51,688 nt of DNA. Origin: an uncultured Acidimicrobiales bacterium. Lineage in GTDB: Bacteria > Actinomycetota > Acidimicrobiia > Acidimicrobiales > SZUA-35. The notes under the pieces were generated by a model that was not told the origin of the DNA, made no database searches, and worked only from the letters and a program-made list of their open reading frames with translations. The first letter of the stretch is position 1. Each line of letters begins with the position of its first letter. Both the position numbers and the translations under genes were made by a program. Shown here piece after piece: positions 17,957 to 27,570 of this stretch. Where the stretch lies: the NCBI GenBank assembly GCA_937976305.1, contig CALJSB010000107.1:1-51688 (forward strand), in the 5' to 3' direction.

Positions 17957-18781
17957 ATGAGTAAGGCCCAACCCAAAAAGCCAAGACGCGACAACTCGCC
18001 GATCATCGACCACCCGGGGCTTCCCGCCGGGCCGAAGGGCATTGCTGCCTGGGTCGGCCGTCCGGTCTGGAATGAGTTGCGCAAACCGACCGAGCTGCGG
18101 AAGTTGCGCGCCAGTGCGTTGTGGCGGGGCGAGGACGTGCCGCAGGGCCGGGGCCGACCGGTGCTGATCGTGCCGGGCTTCCTGGCCAACCCGACCTCTG
18201 CCGTTGCGCTCGAACACATTCTCAACAACGCGGGCTGGACGGTGCGAGTTGCTGCGGTTGGCCGCAATGCGGGGCCAGCCATCAGCAGCGTCGATGCCTG
18301 CCTGCAAGCGATCGACAGCCTGATCGAAGCCACCGGCGAGCAGGTCGCCATCATCGGCCACAGCCGGGGTGGCCAGTTCGGCCGAGTGATCGCCGTCGAA
18401 CATCCCGAGCTCGTTCGCCAAGTGATTGCTGTCGGTTGCCCGATGCGCACGAAGTACCCGAAGTACCTCGTGGTGAAGGTGCCGGCCGAGGTCCTCGACC
18501 GCATCTGGCGTTCTGGCGTGCTCGGTCGTGTTGATCCTGAAGAAGAAGAGTGGGTCGATGCTCGCCGCTACCTGCCGTTCCCCGATTCCGTCGAACTCGT
18601 TTCGGTCTACTCCCGCAGCGATGGCGTCATCGATTGGCGTTTGTGCCTCGACCCAGCGGCCATCAACATCGAAGTGACCTCATCGCACCAAGGCTTGTTC
18701 AACAGTGTCGATGGGGTGCGAGGAATCGCACAGGCACTCGCCCGTCACGACGGCCACTTCCCCATCACCGAGGCGGACTGA
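17957..18781 (+). CDS. Alpha/beta hydrolase
   Basis: 274 residues. The oxyanion strand VLIVPGFLANP and nucleophile elbow GHSRGGQ (Ser136) are clear; a His in SSHQGLF or DGHFPI near the C-terminus may be the catalytic base. The LIVPGF opening and the large N-terminal region before it resemble lipase/triacylglycerol hydrolase-like family members. No signal peptide. Probably translated with the M50 protease upstream. Ends 26 bases before the convergent HAD gene stop. Confidence 0.85.
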   Translation: MSKAQPKKPRRDNSPIIDHPGLPAGPKGIAAWVGRPVWNELRKPTELRKLRASALWRGEDVPQGRGRPVLIVPGFLANPTSAVALEHILNNAGWTVRVAAVGRNAGPAISSVDACLQAIDSLIEATGEQVAIIGHSRGGQFGRVIAVEHPELVRQVIAVGCPMRTKYPKYLVVKVPAEVLDRIWRSGVLGRVDPEEEEWVDARRYLPFPDSVELVSVYSRSDGVIDWRLCLDPAAINIEVTSSHQGLFNSVDGVRGIAQALARHDGHFPITEAD

Positions 18782-18807
18782 CTCGGCCTCTGTTGCTGCG
18801 TCGCCGC

Positions 18808-19614
18808 TCAGCTGCGAGCGGCCACAATCTGGTCGACAATCGTGGCGAGCGCATTGTCATCGGTGTGGCCGATCACGTGGTGTGCCGCTTCTTTGGCGTC
18901 GTCTGTGCCGTTCGCCATCGCGAAACTCGTGCCGGCCCACTCCAACATCGGAATGTCGTTGTGGTTGTCGCCAAAGGTGGCGACCTCTGCAGCAGAAAAT
19001 CCGAGATCGGCGGCAAGGGCATCCAGCGCCACGGCCTTTGTGACGTGAGCGCCCGCCACCTCGACGAAGCCAAGACCCGAGTATGAGGCAACGCCATCGT
19101 CGCCGAGGGCCGCGCTCACGATGCCGTAGAGCTCATCGAGGGTCGAACCATCGTGAAACACGAGCACCTTTTGCACATCGCGGTCGATGGCCGCGGTGAT
19201 ATCGGCCACCGCTGCGCCGTCTGGCCGCACGGGCACAAGCGCTTCGAACCCAGCCTCATAGGCCACGTCGAGATCGAACTCGATGGCGAATCCGACGCCA
19301 GGTAGGGCCTCACGAAGCCGGTCAACGACGCTGATCGCAAGGTCGCGGTCCATCCACGATGCTCGAACGGTCTCGGCTCGGCCAATGTGGCGCGTGACGG
19401 CGCCATTGGCGAAGACCCAGAACTCGTTGATCCCGAGCGCCTCGATCACGTCCCGGGCCACAACGTAGGGACGGCCTGTTGCCGGGACCACGTGGATGCC
19501 CGCTTCATGGGCTCGCCACAGGCTCGCTCTTGTCGCCGCAGAAAGCGTCCCGTCGGTGCGCAGCATCGTGCCATCGATGTCGGTCGCAATCATCTGCACA
19601 TTCTCGAGGTCCAT
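18808..19614 (-). CDS. HAD-superfamily Cof-type phosphatase
   Basis: 268 residues from ATG 19614. Motif I IATDIDGTML (Asp12, Asp14), a Thr/Ser motif II at VPATGRPY, a Lys in HVTKAVALDAL and motif IV FGDNHNDIPML define the Cof (IIB) group, which dephosphorylates sugar phosphates or flavin precursors. A TACACT box lies 9 bases before the ATG (6 before an adjacent TTG). Divergent from the aldolase-like gene. Confidence 0.88.
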   Translation of the reverse strand: MDLENVQMIATDIDGTMLRTDGTLSAATRASLWRAHEAGIHVVPATGRPYVVARDVIEALGINEFWVFANGAVTRHIGRAETVRASWMDRDLAISVVDRLREALPGVGFAIEFDLDVAYEAGFEALVPVRPDGAAVADITAAIDRDVQKVLVFHDGSTLDELYGIVSAALGDDGVASYSGLGFVEVAGAHVTKAVALDALAADLGFSAAEVATFGDNHNDIPMLEWAGTSFAMANGTDDAKEAAHHVIGHTDDNALATIVDQIVAARS

Positions 19615-19665
19615 CAATCGCGGAGTGTAGGTGTCACGTCGTTCGTCCCGCCCAGGTTCTGAAAC

Positions 19666-20407
19666 GTGACTATTACGTCGCAATATGGGTGTATCCAACG
19701 GCATCCTGACAAGGTGGCGAACGAGATCGATCTGACAGCACGAGAGCGAACTCGCGCTCGCTCTGCTGCAGAGCGAGAGATCGAGCGCGACCTCCGCCGC
19801 TCACTCATCCAGATCGTGCTCGACGCAAACCAATCGGGGATGAGCGACGGCACACCGGGCATTGCCAGCGCTCGCCTGTCTGGCGGTTCGTTGCTGATCA
19901 CGCCTCCCGATTCGACCGGCGCCGACCTCATCGCCGACGACATCATTCAGGTTGGGCCAGCCGTTGAGCACGACAACTACTCCGATCGGTTGACGAGAGA
20001 GCTGGTGCTGCATCGCCACATCTATGCCGCTCGCCACGACGTTCGGGCCATTCTCCACCTCGATTCGCCTGCGGCTGCAGCCCTTGCCTCGCTCCGCAAA
20101 GACATCCCGGCCTTTCACGAAACCGTGGCTCTTGCTGGGGGCCACTCGATTCGTTGCTCCGAATACGCGGTGTTTGCATCGCAGGCCTTTGTCGAATCAG
20201 TGACATCGGCGCTGACCGACCGGAGGGCGTGTCTCCTGGCGAATCATGGCCAAGTGACGGTGGCGAGTACGCCGGCGCAAGCCATGATGCTGGCCAAGAC
20301 CGTCGAAGCACTGTCTGACCGATTCTTGAGAGCAACTGCAGCCGGAAGCCCAGCGCTGCTGTCCCCGCTCGAGATGGACGGCGTGCTCGACATGTACGGC
20401 ACGGCCA

Positions 20408-20427
<20 letters not shown>
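19666..20427 (+). CDS. Class II aldolase/adducin-like protein with altered metal site
   Basis: 253 residues if begun at GTG 19666; a GTG at 19714 before ANEIDLTARER is an alternative. Family landmarks: Glu112 in TRELVLHRHIY (catalytic Glu position), the first zinc ligand His131 in ILHLDSPAAAALASL, and the last ligand His194 in LLANHGQV. The second zinc ligand, normally HxH, is HxD here (Asp133), so the metal site is changed and aldolase activity is uncertain. The gene ends inside the convergent decarboxylase gene (20-base overlap). Confidence 0.78.
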
Positions 20428-21853
<1,426 letters not shown>

Positions 21854-21860
21854 GCGGCCG

Positions 21861-21866
21861 ACTATA
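21861..21866 (-). promoter_or_regulatory. Leaderless -10 box (TATAGT) of the decarboxylase
   Basis: TATAGT, the best -10 match among the leaderless candidates, stands 7 bases before the GTG at 21853 on the minus strand. No evident -35. Confidence 0.5.
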
Positions 21867-22032
21867 CGGAACCAGCCGGAGTGGGGCGGTGACTCCAGCC
21901 ATCGTCAGGGGTTGTCCTGCGGCGAATCTGGGGGAGTCTTCGGTTTTTGGGAACCGTTCGGCTCAAGATTGCGTCATAGATGTCCGACACCAATGTTCGA
22001 ATTGCCGAGGACCACTCTCGGCGGAGGTAGAG

Positions 22033-23151
22033 ATGAACACGCTTCGGAAGCATCGCCTAGTTGTCGTGCTGCTGTCGGTTCTGGCCGTCGTGGCCAGCGC
22101 CTGCGGGCCAGCAGAAGACCCGGACCTCGGTGCCAGCGCCCCGGTCCTCACCGAGACCACGCTCGGCAGCAGCGAACCTGTCGCTTCCGACGACGCACTC
22201 TCTGACCCAGATCCGATCGACGCAGAACCGGTCGACGATGCTGATGGCGACGACACCGTCGACGGCCTCAACATCAACGACACCGAAGAGGTCATCGAGA
22301 CAGAGGACAGCACCGACGAGAGCAAAGACAGCACCCAAGCGGTCGCAAACACGCTCGGCTCGTCGCTCCTCGCCGAAACCTTCGCTGAGGACGCCGAGGT
22401 CTCGACGGCCCGCTTCGAAGGCGGCATCTTCATGGTCGGCCGTGAGGGTTCCGAACTTCCGGGTGAGCTCGCACTCACCTTCTTCGGTGCGTACGACCTC
22501 GAGAACAACTCGTCTGACATCACCATGGACTTCAGCGGCATTCTCGCAGCCCTCGAAGGCCAAGAAGATGCCGAAGAACTGGCACTGTTCGGCGAGTTCT
22601 TTGCTGATCCGTTGCGGGTCGTTCAGATCGGCGACAAGGCCTACGTCAACTGGAGCTTGCTCTCGCTGGTCACCGGCGAGTCAGACGTTTGGCTCGAGAC
22701 ATCAGCCGAAGAGTCTGGTGCCATCACCGAAGGCTTCGGCGTGGGCGGCGGCAGCTCCCCAACGGCCATCCTCGACGATCTACGGGATGCAAACGCAACC
22801 ATCGAAGAGCTGGGCACCGAGAACCTTCGCGGCGTCGACACCACGCACTATCGAGCCTTGATCAACACCGAAGAACTCGCCGCAACCATGACCCCGGCAG
22901 AGCGGGCCGAGTTCGAGGCCGAGCTCGGCGGTGTGTCGACCGAGTTCCCGATGGACTTCTGGATCGATGGCGACGGACTCGTTCGCAAGTTCAGCCTCGA
23001 CCTCAGCGGCAGCCTGATCGACGATCCCGACTTGGAGTCGGCCCGGATGGAATTCGAAATGTTCGACTACGGCGCCGACGTCGACATTCAGGCCCCACCA
23101 GCCGATCAGATCCTCACCGAAGACGAGCTCGGGTTCGAATTCGGCTCATGA
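22033..23151 (+). CDS. LppX/LprG-like lipoprotein
   Basis: 372 residues, ATG preceded 5-6 bases upstream by a strong GGAGGT ribosome-binding site. Lipobox ASAC (Cys24), then an acidic linker rich in Asp, Glu, Ser and Thr to about residue 115. The C-terminal ~250 residues have alternating strands and the ENLRGVDTTHYR and FWIDGDGLVRKF motifs seen in LppX/LprA/LprF/LprG lipoproteins, which bind or carry lipids at the actinobacterial envelope. Monocistronic; a 13-bp hairpin follows the stop. Confidence 0.8.
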   Translation: MNTLRKHRLVVVLLSVLAVVASACGPAEDPDLGASAPVLTETTLGSSEPVASDDALSDPDPIDAEPVDDADGDDTVDGLNINDTEEVIETEDSTDESKDSTQAVANTLGSSLLAETFAEDAEVSTARFEGGIFMVGREGSELPGELALTFFGAYDLENNSSDITMDFSGILAALEGQEDAEELALFGEFFADPLRVVQIGDKAYVNWSLLSLVTGESDVWLETSAEESGAITEGFGVGGGSSPTAILDDLRDANATIEELGTENLRGVDTTHYRALINTEELAATMTPAERAEFEAELGGVSTEFPMDFWIDGDGLVRKFSLDLSGSLIDDPDLESARMEFEMFDYGADVDIQAPPADQILTEDELGFEFGS

Positions 23152-23157
23152 CCTTCT

Positions 23158-23197
23158 GCTTCGGTCCGGCTGGCAACGGTGCTGGCCGGACCGAAGC
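23158..23197 (+). terminator. Hairpin terminator after the lipoprotein
   Basis: Perfect 13-bp stem, GCTTCGGTCCGGC (23158-23170) pairing with 23185-23197, 14-base loop, 6 bases after the stop codon. No T-tract follows, which is common in high-GC actinobacteria. Confidence 0.7.
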
Positions 23198-23254
23198 GGA
23201 ACAAGCCCCGGCTCAGAGAGCCGCATCGATACTCGATCTGGCACAATGTCGGGG

Positions 23255-24115
23255 ATGACTGTTGAACGTGTAGGTGTCGTTGGTGCTGGTCTCATGGGGT
23301 CCGGCATCGCTGAAGTATCCGCCCGATCTGGCTCCCATGTGGTCGTGGTCGAGGCCTCTGAAGAGGCGGCAAAGGCTGGCCGGGCCCGGATCGAAAAGTC
23401 GCTCGATCGGGCCGTCAAAGGCGGCAAGCTCGAGCCATCCGAACAGGTGGCGATCCTCGATCGGCTCGAGTTCTCCGCCGAGCTCGATGCCATGGCTGAT
23501 CGCCAACTCGTGGTCGAAGCGATCATCGAGAGCGAAGAAGCCAAAACCAGCGTCTTCCGCAAGCTCGACGAGATCGTCGAAGATCCGAGCGCCATCCTGG
23601 CGTCGAACACCTCGTCGATCCCGATCATGAAGGTGGCGATGGCCACCCGCCGACCCGAGCACGTCATCGGCATCCACTTCTTCAACCCGGTGCCGGTGCT
23701 TCACCTCGTCGAGCTCGTCACCTCGCTGCACACCTCGAGCGAAACCATCGAAACCGCCGAGAAGTTCTCGAGTGAGCAGCTGGGCAAACGCGTGATCATG
23801 TCGCAAGACCGTGCGGGCTTCATCGTGAATGCGCTGTTGATTCCCTACATCCTTTCTGCGGTCCGGATGTACGAGTCGGGCTTTGCGTCGAAGGAAGACA
23901 TCGACCAGGGCATGGTCACCGGTTGTGCTCACCCCATGGGGCCGCTTGCCCTCGCTGATCTCATCGGCCTCGACACCACCAAGGCGGTTGCCGAGTCGCT
24001 CTACGAAGAGTTCAAGGAGCAGCTCTATGCTCCCCCGCCGCTGCTGGCTCGCATGTGCGAAGCCGGCCTCCTCGGACGAAAGTCCGGCCGCGGCTTCTAC
24101 GACTACAGCAAGTAG
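23255..24115 (+). CDS. fadB2: 3-hydroxybutyryl-CoA dehydrogenase
   Basis: 286 residues from ATG 23255; an ATG at 23246 is in frame, but a CACAAT box ending at 23247 is 7 bases before 23255 and favours the latter. The NAD-binding motif VGVVGAGLMGSGIAEV, the catalytic His in VIGIHFFNPVPVLHLVE, NTSSIPIM and the C-terminal HPMGPLALADLIGLDT block match mycobacterial FadB2 closely. It oxidises 3-hydroxyacyl-CoA to 3-oxoacyl-CoA in beta-oxidation or butyrate metabolism. Single gene. Confidence 0.93.
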   Translation: MTVERVGVVGAGLMGSGIAEVSARSGSHVVVVEASEEAAKAGRARIEKSLDRAVKGGKLEPSEQVAILDRLEFSAELDAMADRQLVVEAIIESEEAKTSVFRKLDEIVEDPSAILASNTSSIPIMKVAMATRRPEHVIGIHFFNPVPVLHLVELVTSLHTSSETIETAEKFSSEQLGKRVIMSQDRAGFIVNALLIPYILSAVRMYESGFASKEDIDQGMVTGCAHPMGPLALADLIGLDTTKAVAESLYEEFKEQLYAPPPLLARMCEAGLLGRKSGRGFYDYSK

Positions 24116-24125
24116 CCCAAAACCG

Positions 24126-24236
24126 TTCTGGAGGCCCCCACCGGCGTTTCAGCCGGCGTGAGCCTCCAGTTCGGAACGCACATTCAGTTCTGGAGGCTCC
24201 TACCGGCGTTTCCGCCGGTAGGGCACTCCAGTTCGG
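24126..24236. repeat. Two 49-bp REP-like palindromes
   Basis: Copies at 24126-24174 and 24188-24236, both exactly 49 bases, begin TTCTGGAGGC and end CTCCAGTTCGG. Outer arms (CTGGAG/CTCCAG) enclose an inner hairpin; in copy 2 the inner stem CCTACCGGC/GCCGGTAGG is 9 bp with loop GTTTCC. A third copy lies inverted at 33962-34010. They fill the space between two convergent genes and may also end transcription. Confidence 0.85.
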
Positions 24237-24243
24237 GGTTGGG

Positions 24244-24966
24244 TCAGCGGCGGGTGAGCTGCATGACGAGGCGCAGCACGTACCAGAACATCGTCATCAG
24301 CGAGCTGAACAGCGCAACGGCTGCGCCGACGTAGGCCCACTCGGGGTAACGGCGGATGATGTCCTGGGTCTGATAGAGAATCGCAGCGCCCGAAAGGCCG
24401 ATCATTGCGACGCTGAAGATGATGCCGAGCTGGAAGCCGAAGATCGCTGAAGCGATGATCAAGCCAAGCGCTGCCATGAAGCCCCACATCACGATCGGGC
24501 GCAAGAAGCCGAGATCACGACGGGTGACGAACGCAATGAGGCTGAGTCCGGCGAAGCCAACACCCGTGATGACGGCTGCGGTCCATACGGTGCCGCCGCC
24601 GTAGGTGGGCGAGTTGAACGCCAGGAACAGGAACGGGGCAAAGATCAGCGACTGCAGGCCGGCGATGGCGAACAGGCCGCCGTACTGAGCTGCGGGGTTG
24701 TCGAGCTTGCTGACGAGTTGTCCCGCAAACCACTGACCGACCATGACACCGCCCATGAGGGCGAGCCAGGCGAAGTTGCCACCGCTGACGAAGAAGAACT
24801 CGTACATCGCCTCGGCGATGCCGCTGAGGAACAGAAGCGTTTCGAATGCCACGAAGGCGCCAACAGCGAGGGCGAGGTGCTGGTAGACCTTCACGATGAA
24901 GGCGGCGCGTGCCTCGTCCGGTGCGTTGATGACCGGTGACATGTTGGCGGATTGCGTGTAAGCCAT
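24244..24966 (-). CDS. Bax inhibitor-1/YccA family membrane protein
   Basis: 240 residues with seven hydrophobic segments. The first soluble stretch ends with AFIVKVYQHLALAVGAFVAFE, the start of the BI-1 fold, and the C-terminal helix pair follows a DIIRRYPEWAYVGAAVALFSSLMTMFWYVL segment typical of YccA/YetJ proteins, which act as pH-sensitive calcium leak channels. The ATG is preceded by GAGAGGAAAAC, a clear ribosome-binding site, and by a leader of more than 100 bases shared with the divergent Fur-family gene. Confidence 0.92.
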   Translation of the reverse strand: MAYTQSANMSPVINAPDEARAAFIVKVYQHLALAVGAFVAFETLLFLSGIAEAMYEFFFVSGGNFAWLALMGGVMVGQWFAGQLVSKLDNPAAQYGGLFAIAGLQSLIFAPFLFLAFNSPTYGGGTVWTAAVITGVGFAGLSLIAFVTRRDLGFLRPIVMWGFMAALGLIIASAIFGFQLGIIFSVAMIGLSGAAILYQTQDIIRRYPEWAYVGAAVALFSSLMTMFWYVLRLVMQLTRR

Positions 24967-25136
24967 GTTTTCCTCTCTTGGAGAAGGCTTGGTTGGTGTG
25001 CAACCTTCATCTCAGCCCGCGCAGGCGGCCCGAGAGTCCAGTCTGTAGTGAGAACGCCCGTTTTGTTGGAAAAGTTCCCACCGATTCTCAAAATTTGGGG
25101 GTGAGATTCCCAGCCGTTCTTGTTTTCTCTTCACGC

Positions 25137-25142
25137 TAGTCT
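25137..25142 (+). promoter_or_regulatory. Leaderless -10 box (TAGTCT) of the Fur-family gene
   Basis: TAGTCT is followed by AGGGCC and then GTG at 25149, exactly the arrangement at the L,D-transpeptidase. An upstream TTCTTG with a short 14-base spacer is a weak -35 candidate. Confidence 0.5.
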
Positions 25143-25148
25143 AGGGCC

Positions 25149-25613
25149 GTGGAGCCAAGCCGAACGATGAAGATGAGCGAAGTACATGATCTCGCCCTGT
25201 CCAAGCTTCGTTCCTGCGATCAGCGCTACACCGGCAACCGACGAGCCATCGTCGAGACACTCGCCTCTGCAAACGCTCCGCTGACGATTGCCGGCGTGCT
25301 CGAGTCACGCAGTGGGTTGGCCCAGAGCTCGGCCTACCGCAACTTGGCGGTGCTCGAAGAAGCCGGGGTCGTCCACCGAATCGTCACCTCCGCCGACCAC
25401 GCTCGCTTCGAACTCACCGAAGAAGTCACCGGCGCCCATCACCATCACTTGGTGTGCACCGACTGTGGTCTCGTGCTCGACATGACGCTCCCTGACGATG
25501 TCGAAGACCAACTCCACCACGCGCTCGAGGCCGTCGCTGCGCAGGCAACCTTCACCGGCGAGCACCACCGCATCGACCTCCTCGGTCGCTGCGCCGACTG
25601 CATCGCGGCCTAG
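25149..25613 (+). CDS. Fur-family metal-responsive repressor
   Basis: 154 residues from GTG 25149. Winged-helix region at about 20-90 with SSAYRNLAVLEEAGVVHR as recognition segment, then HHHHLVCTDCG and a C-terminal CADC: two CxxC pairs (Cys103/106 and Cys148/151) for the structural zinc and a His cluster (97-100) for the regulatory metal. It could be Fur, Zur or PerR-like; the sequence does not decide. Divergent from the BI-1 gene, which it may control. Confidence 0.88.
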   Translation: MEPSRTMKMSEVHDLALSKLRSCDQRYTGNRRAIVETLASANAPLTIAGVLESRSGLAQSSAYRNLAVLEEAGVVHRIVTSADHARFELTEEVTGAHHHHLVCTDCGLVLDMTLPDDVEDQLHHALEAVAAQATFTGEHHRIDLLGRCADCIAA

Positions 25614-25664
25614 GCAGGCCGCGTCGGTCCTTCACCGACGGCCGATTCGTACTATCACCAAGGC

Positions 25665-26339
25665 ATGCCTTCACTCTCTGGCTCTTCTGTTCTTGTTCTC
25701 GGTGCGACCGGTGGGCTTGGCTCCCACATCAGCCGCTTGGCGGCCGATCGCGGGGCAACCGTCACGATGGTGTCCCAAGATCAGCAACGGCTGGACGAAC
25801 TCGACGTAGCCGGCACCAAAGTTGCGCTCGATCTGCGCGATCCTTCGATGGCCCGAACCGCAGTGGAAGCAGCCGTGCAGGCCGCCGGCAAGCTCGATGT
25901 GGTCGTCAACGCAACCGGCGTGGTTGCGTTCGGGCCGGTGGCTGAGCTGGAACCGGATGTGTTGGAGGAGCTGTTTCTCACCAACACGTTCATTCCCGTC
26001 TTTGTTGCGCAGGCTGCGCTCGGCTCGATGAGCGCCGACGGCATGATCGTGAACATCTCCGGTGTGATCGCCGAGCAGAACCTCCCCGGCATGGCCGCCT
26101 ACGGAGCATCGAAGGCGGCGGTCCGTTCATTCGACGAGGCCTTTCAGCGCGAGGCCCGCCGGGCCAAAGTGAAGATTCTCGATGCCCGTCCCGGGCACAC
26201 CGAAACCGGGCTCGCCCAGCGGGCGATCGCTGGCACGGCGCCAGACTTTCCCGCCGGTCTCGACCCCGCCCATGTTGCAACAGTGATCGTTGACGCCATC
26301 GAAGCCGACACCAAGGATTTGCCAAGCACCGCCTTCTGA
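25665..26339 (+). CDS. Short-chain dehydrogenase/reductase
   Basis: 224 residues. NAD(P)-binding VLGATGGLGSHISRL (GxxGxxG), NATG in VVVNATGVV, and catalytic YGASK (Tyr146, Lys150) with Ser132 in NISGVI. Slightly shorter than the common 250 residues. A TACTAT box and an AAGG ribosome-binding site precede the ATG. Substrate unknown. Confidence 0.9.
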   Translation: MPSLSGSSVLVLGATGGLGSHISRLAADRGATVTMVSQDQQRLDELDVAGTKVALDLRDPSMARTAVEAAVQAAGKLDVVVNATGVVAFGPVAELEPDVLEELFLTNTFIPVFVAQAALGSMSADGMIVNISGVIAEQNLPGMAAYGASKAAVRSFDEAFQREARRAKVKILDARPGHTETGLAQRAIAGTAPDFPAGLDPAHVATVIVDAIEADTKDLPSTAF

Positions 26340-26385
26340 GCGGGTGCTCGGTGATTCTCTTGCCGAACCTCAGGCGAGCCAGCCG

Positions 26386-27465
26386 TCAATCGAGGTCGGG
26401 GACGATGGCGTAGTTCTCGCCGCCACCGAGCGCAACGACATCATCGAGCCACGACGTGCCGTAGACGTCGCCGACCTCCTGGAAGAGATCGCTCGGCTCA
26501 CCTTCGGCCGTGGTCTCGAGCGTCCACGCTTGGCGCTTGTAGGTCCAGTTCTCGCGGTGCAGCTCGTGGGCCCGCTTCCACAGCGGGATCGCCGCATCCT
26601 TGCCGGCTGTCTCATAGAGATGGCAGCCGAGCTCAAACGATGCGGCAGCTTCGCTGTGTTCGATGGGGCGACCTTGGCTGCGTTCGATCACCTCCTCTGG
26701 CGACAATGCGAACGCGCTGTCTGCACCCTTGTTGGCCCAATCGACGATCGCCGCGCGGTACTCCTCAGGCCGGCCCGGGATCTTGCGGGCCTCGGTCAGC
26801 AAGGCCTTCACGCGATCCGGTGTGTCTTCGGGAATCTCCATCGAGCGCATCGCGCTCACCTTGATCGAGGCAGCTTCGGCCGGGCGCACCAGGGTGCCCG
26901 TCTCATCGATCCACACGGCCATTGGCACGTTGACGATGCCGAGGGACCGATCGAGATGATGGTGACGGTCGATCAACGACGGGTGCGTTGGCGACGCCGC
27001 CTCGATGAATGGCCTGGCTTTCTCAGGATCGAGGTCGAGGGCAACCGTCACGACGGTGGTGCCCTTCGGCTCGAGTTCTGCGTGCAGTTCCTGCCACACG
27101 GGCAGGTCGTGACGACAGCCTCACCACGACGCCCAGGCGACAAGCAACACCTTTCGCCCGTGCAGTGAGGCCAGGTCGAACGGGTTGCCGTCGACATCTT
27201 CGAGGTTGAGGTCGGGCACGGTTGCACTGGTCAACGCTCGACCGCCGCTCTCGGGGCCGAGGACGGCGACGCCGCTTGCCTCGTCGCGCACGATTGCCAT
27301 ACCGAGCTTTGCAGCGACGGCAGCTGCGTCGAGCTGGCCGTCGACAGCGAGCGCTTCGGGAGCTGGCACGCACACGTCGCCCTTGCACAGCCCTTCAGGT
27401 TTCGACTCCCAACCGGTCTCAGCGGCAAACGTGGCCGGGTCGATCGTTGCGTCCGTCAACAGCAT
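26386..27465 (-). CDS. Thioredoxin-fold (TlpA/ResA-like) selenoprotein with in-frame UGA
   Basis: One uninterrupted frame of 359 residues from ATG 27465, apart from TGA at 27121-27123 (codon 115). Read through as selenocysteine the active site is WASWUGCRHDLPVWQELH, which aligns with the WAxWCGPCRxELP redox centre of TlpA/ResA proteins, U taking the place of the nucleophilic Cys and a Cys two residues on. The thioredoxin fold continues after the UGA (VVTVALDLDPEKARPFIEAA, then a cis-Pro loop NVPMAVWIDETGTLV), and about 130 residues of helical tail follow. The upstream 114 residues (KVLLVAWASW ends the strand) belong to the same domain. No signal peptide. Codon use is the same on both sides. 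The alternative, a nonsense mutation at exactly the redox Cys, is far less likely. A candidate SECIS hairpin follows the UGA. Confidence 0.87.
27091..27123 (-). promoter_or_regulatory. UGA recoding site with candidate bacterial SECIS hairpin
   Basis: After the UGA (27123-27121) come 15 bases and then CUGCC-CGUGU-GGCAG (27105-27091), a 5-bp stem with a 5-base loop containing G. Position and size fit the SelB-binding upper hairpin of bacterial SECIS elements; no lower stem is obvious by eye. Confidence 0.55.
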
Positions 27466-27558
27466 GGGCGGAGCCTACGGGTTGGCTGGGCCCCGGGCCA
27501 GGCTGCGACACCACGACAGCGATTTGCCGTAGCTTGCGCCTTGGTCGGAATCGGAACC

Positions 27559-27564
27559 TACATT
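27559..27564 (+). promoter_or_regulatory. Leaderless -10 box (TACATT) of the DNA ligase
   Basis: TACATT followed by 6 bases and ATG at 27571. Same geometry as other leaderless candidates in the window; supports the start chosen for the ligase. Confidence 0.45.
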
Positions 27565-27570
27565 CGATTG

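Noticed and set aside
26386..27099. Independent 237-residue protein beginning at a GTG
   Set aside because: It starts in the middle of a thioredoxin fold and is in frame with the upstream 114 codons; the two are better explained as one selenoprotein.
27121..27123. Nonsense mutation or pseudogene
   Set aside because: TGA falls precisely at the redox Cys, both sides keep normal codon use and fold, and a hairpin follows; a random stop at this codon is unlikely.
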